Part shown: positions 48,325-64,000 of the stretch, piece by piece | Numbering within the stretch: the first letter of the stretch is position 1 | Layout: the number at the start of each line of letters is the position of its first letter | Source: Engraulis encrasicolus | Taxonomy: Eukaryota; Chordata; Actinopteri; Clupeiformes; Engraulidae | Reading direction: 5' to 3' | Assembly (NCBI RefSeq): GCF_034702125.1 | Contig: NC_085866.1 | Coordinates: 10,421,842-10,485,841 of the forward strand | Length of the DNA stretch: 64,000 nt | The notes under the pieces: model-generated | Databases searched by the model: none | What the model saw: the letters and a program-made list of their open reading frames with translations, nothing else | Told to the model about the DNA's origin: nothing | Program-made: the position numbers and the translations under genes

Positions 48325-48779
48325 TGTTACAGGTGGTAACATAAAAGGGACTCAAAATCGGAAAATGGTATGAAATAAGAGATATTTATTAAAAAGAGAG
48401 GGGGTAACAAAAGAGGAGCCGAGCTCCTATGCAAATGTCTAGGGTATGAACGAACAAAAATAAGGGGCCGCGCCCCAGTTGTAAGTAGAAAAAGCACAAA
48501 ATGCGACCAAAAAAGACAATGGCTTTCAAAAATGCAAAAAGTGGGCTACAGCTGCAGTCACGACCGGGAAGTAGGCAACAGGCCGGATGCTCGGAGAAGG
48601 AGAGTGATCTGTGGTCAGCCTTCTGTTTTATCCACAGCGCTCCGCCCCACTCCCCAGGTGCCGCCACTGATGAGCGCTGCTATTCTGTGGAGGACAATCA
48701 TGGAATTAAGGGTCCCCAAACAAGACAGAATGAACAGGGGGGAAAAACATAAAAAAAAAACCTAAACCTGGCGGTAACA
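48325..48779 (-). repeat. Gypsy 5' LTR
   Basis: 455 bp. Followed on the outer side by GCGCG, matching the flank at 40626-40630. Confidence 0.95.
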
Positions 48780-49029
48780 GCGCGTGACCTCGGAGGCAGT
48801 CCGCCGACGAGCGTTGAAGGGGATAAGCAACTGCAGAGGTTGCAAGATCTGACTGCAGCCGCATTCATCCCGCGATAGTTTTACACCATGTGACATGTCA
48901 CCTCGTCAACGCAACGTCGACGAAATTTCGAAGTTTGACAGGAAATCTAACCGTCATGCAGCATTTTCATCCAGGATGCATTGCTGTCTGCATGTGCATG
49001 TCTGCGTTTATGTCATGTCGAATGTACTT

Positions 49030-49165
49030 ATTGACTTGCATTGCCTGTTTTCCCCCATAAAGGGGCGTAACGCACATGGAAAACGTCACGCTGTTCATGA
49101 ACGGCGTGACGTTTTCCATGTGCGTTACGCCCATTTGTGGGGGAAAACAGGCAATGCAAGTCAAT
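49030..49165. repeat. 136-bp near-perfect palindrome
   Basis: ATTGACTTGCATTGCCTGTT on the left is mirrored on the right. The arms include GGGGCGTAACGCACATGGAA and GAAAACGTCACGC, with a center near CTGTTCATGAACGG. Part of the arm recurs at 49360 and 40118. Confidence 0.88.
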
Positions 49166-49999
49166 TGGTGTTATTGGGGTTTAATAAACGAAAGATAAGG
49201 ACCTGTAGATAAGCGTTGTTCATGCGCAACATGCCGAAAACGTGTTGTGTTGCCGGCTGTTCGAATAATATTGCCAAACAGCCGTGCCTGAAGCATGTAC
49301 TGTGTTCATTTAGGGTAGCCGATGTAGCATGTAAGTTGATGAGACATTCGGTTTGTTTTCCCCCATAAAGGGGCGTAACGCACATTTAGGAGCAAAGTAC
49401 CAGGATGGTCGTTCATGCGTATACAGAGGGAGAGTTGCACAAATGGAGGACCAGGAATTAAATTGCAGCCCCGCCTTTCAACGAGATCGAGGCCGTGCCT
49501 AAAGCGGCTGTCTTTCCATAAGGCTCGTTTGCAACCACGCAGCAAAAGATTTGATCAAAACGTGATTTGCTTGGTCATAAAAAGGAGGGGATAACTGCGT
49601 CGCAACCAAGCTGGACACATCAGGACGACGAGATTTCAACAGCGTCAAAGAAGGTGGATCTATAGGTCTGTGGGTGGATCTACCTATTTTGACAGCGGGT
49701 GTACCAGGGCGCCCTCTCGTGGAATTAAATAATCATGGCGCTAATTCCATGACGCGCTTACCATCGTCGGCACATGCTTGTGAAATGCGAGACTTTCTCT
49801 GCATCTCGGAGAGAAATCGGGTGGTCTTGTGGTAGAGATATAGGTTACCACTCAGTGAATCATGGTACAAGTCTTGGTTAAATTTGTGATGATTTGGCTT
49901 CACTTCCATGTAATAATTCAGTTAATTAGTACTCACTTTAGGCTATTCATTTTGTGTTTTGGGACCAAAGTCGTCATTCAGATAGGACCGTTTTAAAAT

Positions 50000-50085
50000 T
50001 ACTTAACAGCGCCAACCCATCCTGCGAGGATTGAACCCAGGTGTTCAATATGTAGCTTTACCATGGCGCGCCAACCACAAAGGCC
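50000..50085 (-). repeat. Degenerate tRNA-like SINE head
   Basis: On the minus strand GGGTTCAATCCTCG fits a B box, preceded by a weak A box (TGTGGTTGGCGCGCC). The stem pairing is poor. Confidence 0.4.
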
Positions 50086-50189
50086 ACTCTGTTTCGTGCA
50101 CTTTCATACATAAAAGACAAGATAAGTCTCTCGCAACGGGTCTGTTTCCACATTAACCATCAGCAACTAAAGACTTCCTGTGTTTCGAT

Positions 50190-50262
50190 GCAGTTTTGAA
50201 CCGGTGACCTTACGAATGGAAGTCAGGCGCGCAACCACTACTCTAACCATCGAGCAGGCGGC
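50190..50262 (-). repeat. tRNA-like SINE head
   Basis: On the minus strand CTCGATGGTTAGAGTAGTGG (A box) and GGTCACCGGTTCAAAACTG (B box) are about 35 bp apart. The 3' stem does not pair, so it is not called as a tRNA gene. Confidence 0.5.
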
Positions 50263-51410
50263 TCGCGGAATAGTACTGGTTTTGTAACCTACGGCATACA
50301 CTCCTAACGTGGCGAAGATGGAGCATCTGACGACAGGGTGGTTTGTTTCTCATTTTTACTGTTGTAAGTGGGTTGTGCGACCATACATATGGATGATACC
50401 ACTCTGAGTATGCTGCATTTGAGCATGAAATGCATTTCAGCATGTAGAAAATGAAGCACGTTCAACTACACACACATGAATCACATGAGCTATGAACACC
50501 AATCACGGCAGATTCCTCACATCATGGAGGAGGTCTTCTGCCCAGCGCAGTAGGTTTTTGTTACTGCGTGGCTGCCTTACAAAACTTTTGTTCCCGCGAT
50601 GGTTCAACGCCATGTGACACTACTGCCGCGCAGAGGTCACTCCCTTCAACTGCGTCGTGAACGGCAAATTCTAACCAGGATGCTTCACGCGGACACACTG
50701 AGCATGCTCGCTGCCTAGCAAATTTTCAACCTCGTCGAAAAGACGCCGTCAAGAACGCCCTTATAGACTCAACATAGAACCACCACATTAAAAGCTAAAA
50801 ATAAGGACTAACGAACTATACCGCGGGGTAATCACCACAAATATGTAAACTATCAACTGTCTCGGTAATGATAATCACAACAGTTTAACCATCTGTGATG
50901 TTTATCTGAAGTTATTACTACGAACAGCAAGTCTCGTCATATTTCCTGCATTGCATCGCATTGCATTTGCTGTGTGCTACGCCCACTTCTAGGCACTAAC
51001 ATTCGCAACCACTGGATGGATAATGCATTGGCCACGTTGTAGTGCGTGGGCGTAGTTTATGACAGATAAAAAAATGTGACTCCCGAAAATCTGAAAACTT
51101 TGCAAAATCGGTCGAAAGAGGATATCCGGTTCTTAGTGTTAATTGTGTGGCCAAAGTAACTTCAGCTGTTGATCAGCAGTAATTGCGGGGGCTAATTAAG
51201 GACAGCTGACAAACATTCACAGTGTCGTATGACTGTTCCACACTCCAACCCTGGCGGTAGTGGCATTACACTTTACCGTCATGCCTCCAGTAGAAGAAAT
51301 GTGACTCCCCGCGCGGCCAAGCCATACTACGCTGTTATGACATCAGTAAACCCTCCTATCTTAAGTCTCCTGGGTTTGTAGGCTTTAGACAGCAAAAATG
51401 TCTGAGTTGG

Positions 51411-51740
51411 ATGTTGATGCATTTTTGTTGCTGGAGATACTGTAACTGGTGCACACTTGGTTCAACTGACAAGTCAAGATTTTTCAAAGTAGACTTTTCA
51501 GTAGACGCAAACAAGATCGACATCATTAATGAGCCTGAGGCTGAAGACGCATCGAAAGCAAAAATGAAGGAATTTGAGCAAGGACACAAAGAAAGGCTAC
51601 ATGACAGGGAGATTGAAACATTAATAAGGTTACATGAGGAAAAAGGGAAGAGGATGGGGGAGAGAGCACTGGTTAATTACTACCCCCACCAACCTGGGGG
51701 GTCAGGAATTGACCTGGCAACCTTTGGGCTACAAGTCTGA
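51411..51740 (+). other. Unrecognised ORF with charged helix
   Basis: The frame gives a charged segment (EAEDASKAKMKEFEQGHKER, then LIRLHEEKGKRMGE) running into a SINE. The start region looks frameshifted. It may be a relic of a transposon or host exon. I assign no function. Confidence 0.25.
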
Positions 51741-51775
51741 TGCGATGCCCTAACCACTCATCCATGACTGACTAA
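51650..51775 (-). repeat. tRNA-derived SINE
   Basis: On the minus strand ATGGATGAGTGGTTAGGGC (A box) and GGTTGCCAGGTCAATTCC (B box). A SINE-type tail in the opposite orientation lies at about 51880-51930 (TCACTTTGGATACAAGTGTC, TGCCAAATGTAAT). Confidence 0.65.
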
Positions 51776-51987
51776 ACATACCTAACAAATCTGGATGATC
51801 ACATAACCTCGTTGGTGGAGGTAAATATGGGCCAGGGGAAATGGAATATATTCAGAAAGGTAGGACCGGTATGTCCTCAATTGTAATTCACTTTGGATAC
51901 AAGTGTCTGCCAAATGTAATAATATTGTAATAATAAAGTGGAAAAAAACATGTTTTGTGTTTACTTGAAAGTTAACTCTATTTGCCA

Positions 51988-52300
51988 CAGGGATGGGGAA
52001 CCTTTTCCATCAAGGGGCACTTCAAATTCCTCCAAAGGTCATCAAAGTCCTCCGAGGGCCACACTATGAACACAATTTAGGATTTCCCCCTCCACTTTAG
52101 ACCTATATTGAAGGCAGCCAGCTTCAGAACAGACCCCACCTTCTTTTAATCCCCTGAATATAACTTAATTCTATAGCAAATGTAATTTCGAAGATTCCTT
52201 TATAAAATGTGTTATATTTCATGTGAAGCTGTAGAACATTGAAATTATGTTGGGCACAGTCCTGGTACACAGCCCTGGAGACATAGGTTCCCCACCCCTG
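51988..52300. mobile_element. hAT-like MITE family E, copy 2
   Basis: The ends CAGGGATGGGGAACC and GGTTCCCCACCCCTG are inverted. The interior aligns with 17370-17650. Confidence 0.8.
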
Positions 52301-52844
52301 ATCTACCATTTAAGTTTCTTTGATTTGTGCTTGACAGTGACAAGAATGCAATAAAGCTATAACAAGCAGTTTATTAAATTGATATTTTTGAAAATGCATT
52401 GGGAGTTTTAGAGTATGCATTTAGTGGGCTAAAACACACATGCCACAGTGGATTTTTATTTGTGTCTGTTGTTGTGTGTACATGTAAACGGATACAAAAA
52501 TATATCTGCATTTTTAAAAAGTCTGCATATGTGTCACCAGCCCCTAAGTAAGAGGACAAATACTTTTGCACAGCACTGTATGCGCTGCCTGCTTTGTCAA
52601 AGTACACCAACCTAACCCCTAGGGGTGCTATTGCAGCATGTGGCAACGTTTGGTAGGGCAGCTTGCAGGACAAAATGGCTAGACACCACTTCAAACACTT
52701 GTTGCAAGTTTCCAGCAGCTTATTGACTGGGCTTTCCACCCAGGTTGTGATCCAGGGACGTCCACGTCCTAGATTTTGTTTTTGTACAACAAACTTTTAC
52801 AGCAGCCGAATGTATCAAACTCCCCTTTGCCCCCTAGGTAAATG
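52301..52844. other. No gene seen
   Basis: AT-rich intergenic sequence without a coding pattern. Confidence 0.3.
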
Positions 52845-52980
52845 TCCCTCAGTGGTGGAACATGCTACCAGAGGCTACAAGACTACGGCCATCTCTCGCA
52901 ACCTTCAAGGAGCTAGTAAAGACTCTTCTCTTTCATGACTATTTACTACACTAACATCTGTTGGACTATTTTTCTGCACT
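52845..52980 (+). pseudogene. LINE ORF2 C-terminal fragment
   Basis: The frame reading WNMLPEATRLRPSLATFKEL then VKTLLFHDYLLH is the conserved end of a fish LINE polyprotein. An A-rich stretch follows at 53008-53045. Confidence 0.55.
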
Positions 52981-53119
52981 AAACCCTTCTCTAATACACT
53001 AATCCATAAAAAAACAAAAACAACAAAAAAAAGCAAACAAAAAAACTAACCCTTCTTCCCTCATGCCTTATTTCAGGCGGACGTTTGCATGTGTTGTATG
53101 CTATGGTTATTATGTCATC

Positions 53120-53200
53120 CTACGTGCCTCATTTATCTCTCTGTCATCTCATGGACCTGTCAACTGGCACCAGATATTGACCCCCTACCAGCCCTCTACC
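53120..53200 (+). repeat. Repeat family G, partial copy
   Basis: Shares CTCTCTGTCATCTCATG.ACC and ACTGGCACCAGATATT with 39401 and 39896. Confidence 0.55.
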
Positions 53201-53754
53201 ATGGAGTGGGGGTGGTGGGGCATTTTCTGCACCTGTAACATTTTTATTCACTTTTAGCTTAACATCGCAGTGCCATACAGTCATACCTGCATCATGTACT
53301 GTACATCCCTGTACTATGCTATATTCCAAACAGTGTATCTAGTTAAAAAAGAACCCACAGTGGTAATTCAAAAATGCAATTGAATGCAGGGCACTGTACA
53401 GTAGCTCCAATCTATTGATATCAATATGTTATTCATAATAAAACAACTGATGCAATGAATGTCACAGTGCTGTCAGAGATGAAATACAATCCCATGACGG
53501 AATCATCTGTCAACACTGATTCACTTCACTGGGAGTACATTGTGAATACCATGCCATATATTTCGACACCCCCACACCTACCTAAAACATCCCCTTACCG
53601 TCTCCAGTGTCAAGAATAGACCTTGTGTAATGTGTAGGCCTACTGTAAAGCCATGAGATTTACCGCAAATGGAAATTGATATCCATAGTAGTTACCAAGC
53701 ACTACCTGAAAGTAAGGGAGGAGCTAAACGATTATACCAGCAAAGCTTTTCTAT

Positions 53755-53890
53755 AGATGGGTTCTAGATTATTATTTTCCCCTGGCTGCGCAATCCTAGC
53801 TGTGCACAACTCAACCGCTGTCGGTCAAAAGATTAGCTCACGTGGTTGGCTGCCAGTGTCTTGCCCCTCCTCACAACACTGTGTATATAA
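53755..53890 (+). repeat. Dispersed repeat family A, copy 2
   Basis: GTGCACAACTCAACCGCTG, TTAGCTCACGTGGTTGGCTG and TGTCTTGCCCCTCC, as in 7490 and (inverted) 58285. Confidence 0.65.
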
Positions 53891-54200
53891 ACAAAAACAA
53901 AAAAACATGTAGGCCTATTAAGTGGTTTCTCAAAACAGTATAATAATAACGCATTAATATCTACACTTGTTGTGTTCTTATTCATGTTTAATAGTGAACT
54001 TTGCAATATCTCTGTAATGCAATATCTGTGAACATGTTTTCACACATGAATTGCATGTTTAGTGCATACGTAAATAGTAAAAACAGCAGAAGTATAGTTG
54101 GTCACACTAGTTATCCAAAACACTAGTGGTCTGGTCTCCGTGTGAGTTGGCTGGAGGTCAGTGTGGGGGTAGGCATGGGCTAAAATTAGCTGTTCTCCTC

Positions 54201-54208
54201 TATATAGA
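54201..54208 (+). promoter_or_regulatory. TATA-like box of the transglutaminase gene
   Basis: TATATAGA, about 100 bp before the proposed start codon at 54301. A CA-rich stretch lies between. The role is inferred from position only. Confidence 0.35.
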
Positions 54209-54300
54209 GAGTGGAGAAGCACACACTCACACACACACACACAAAAACACACGTACACACACACACAGACATAGCACAGGGAGTCAAGCACACCGGTGGA

Positions 54301-63807
<9,507 letters not shown>

Positions 63808-63809
<2 letters not shown>

Positions 63810-64000
63810 GCCAGATTGGGCTGCTTCCCGCCCAATTGGGCTGCTTAGGATGGCCGTGTGCGGTAAAAAAAATGGCATTTAGCAGAAAAACCCGTCCAAT
63901 TTTTGCCATAGAAATCAATAGAATTGGGCGGGATTTTGTGCTTCTAGCCGGATTTTGAGTATTTTTTGGGCTGGAAATCATCAGACTCATCTGGCAACCC
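63808..64000. mobile_element. hAT-like MITE family F, copy 2
   Basis: TTGCCAGATTGGGCTGCTTC...CATCTGGCAACCC aligns with 23099-23313. It continues to the window edge. Confidence 0.7.

Larger units (their letters stand above)
40631..48779 (-). mobile_element. Ty3/gypsy retrotransposon, Gmr1-type domain order
   Basis: The LTRs at 40631-41086 and 48325-48779 (TGTTACAGG...GGTAACA) differ at about four positions plus an A-tract. An exact 5-bp duplication, GCGCG, flanks the element. Minus-strand coding order is gag, protease, integrase, reverse transcriptase, RNase H. Placing integrase before RT is the Ty1/copia-like order described for the Gmr1 group of deuterostome gypsy elements. A one-base shift near 42207, a 200-bp hairpin at 45044 and a Tc1 derivative at 45450 inactivate this copy. 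Confidence 0.93.
40080..49430. mobile_element. Fold-back element with THAP-like starts, split by gypsy
   Basis: The arm 40080-40330 is the inverse of 49165-49430 (GAACAACGCTTGTCTACAGG, CGTTTATTAAACCCCAA, GCGTTACGCCCCTTTAT). Removing the gypsy insert (40631-48779 plus one GCGCG) leaves an element of about 1.2 kb. Each arm contains, reading inward to outward, an ATG followed by MPKTCCVPGCSNN or MPKTCCVAGCSNN. This is the start of a THAP zinc finger, soon broken. The middle part is present without arms at 35561-36034. Confidence 0.65.
49431..51350. other. Repeat debris, no gene
   Basis: No coding region was recognised. It contains two tRNA-like modules (listed separately) and unresolved repetitive sequence. 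Confidence 0.35.

Noticed and set aside
50190..50262. Possible tRNA gene on the minus strand
   Set aside because: Internal promoter boxes only; no complete cloverleaf. It is better explained as a SINE head.

Overview
The window is from a ray-finned (teleost) fish nuclear genome. It has multi-exon vertebrate genes with GT-AG introns, very long (GT)n and (GA)n arrays, and a dense load of fish-type transposable elements (Tc1, Rex1/L2-like LINEs, hAT and other MITEs, tRNA-derived SINEs, BEL/Pao and Ty3/gypsy LTR elements). There are no operons, CRISPR arrays or bacterial features. The species cannot be named from the sequence alone.

Three host genes are visible. (1) On the minus strand at 3812-4744 are two exons of a TNF-receptor-superfamily gene: a signal-peptide/CRD1 exon and a CRD1/CRD2 exon. 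The rest is not found. (2) On the plus strand at 13675-24381 is a complete nine-exon gene for complement properdin: signal peptide, N-terminal cysteine-rich domain and six thrombospondin type-1 repeats. All splice phases agree, giving about 434 residues. (3) On the plus strand from about 54301 to beyond the window is a transglutaminase gene (TGM2-like). Twelve exons are visible, including the Cys, His and Asp exons of the catalytic triad; the last exon lies past 64000.

Region by region: 1-2.6 kb holds a DIRS-type reverse-transcriptase relic and a broken THAP-domain exon. 2.6-8.5 kb holds a SINE, MITEs and the TNFR exons. 8.6-13 kb is a truncated LINE invaded by (GT)n arrays, then a nearly intact Tc1 element. 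13.7-24.5 kb is properdin; intron 4 is almost entirely one 4.7-kb element with inverted ends and a CXC-motif ORF relic, and introns 3, 5 and 7 hold MITEs. 25.2-34.7 kb is a BEL/Pao retrotransposon carrying three nested insertions. 35-40 kb is a mosaic of MITEs and duplicated repeats. 40.1-49.4 kb is a fold-back element whose two arms each begin a THAP-like ORF; it is split by a young Ty3/gypsy element. That gypsy element has integrase upstream of reverse transcriptase (the Gmr1-type order) and is itself interrupted by a palindromic Tc1 derivative and a 200-bp hairpin. 49.4-54 kb is repeat debris. 54-63 kb is the transglutaminase gene.

Properdin (alternative-pathway stabiliser) and the TNFR fragment are immune genes and transglutaminase is a protein cross-linker. 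Nothing in the sequence shows that they act together; they are neighbours separated by transposon-rich DNA. The most unusual structures are the intron-filling CXC element, the THAP fold-back element, the Gmr1-order retrotransposon and its nested palindromes.
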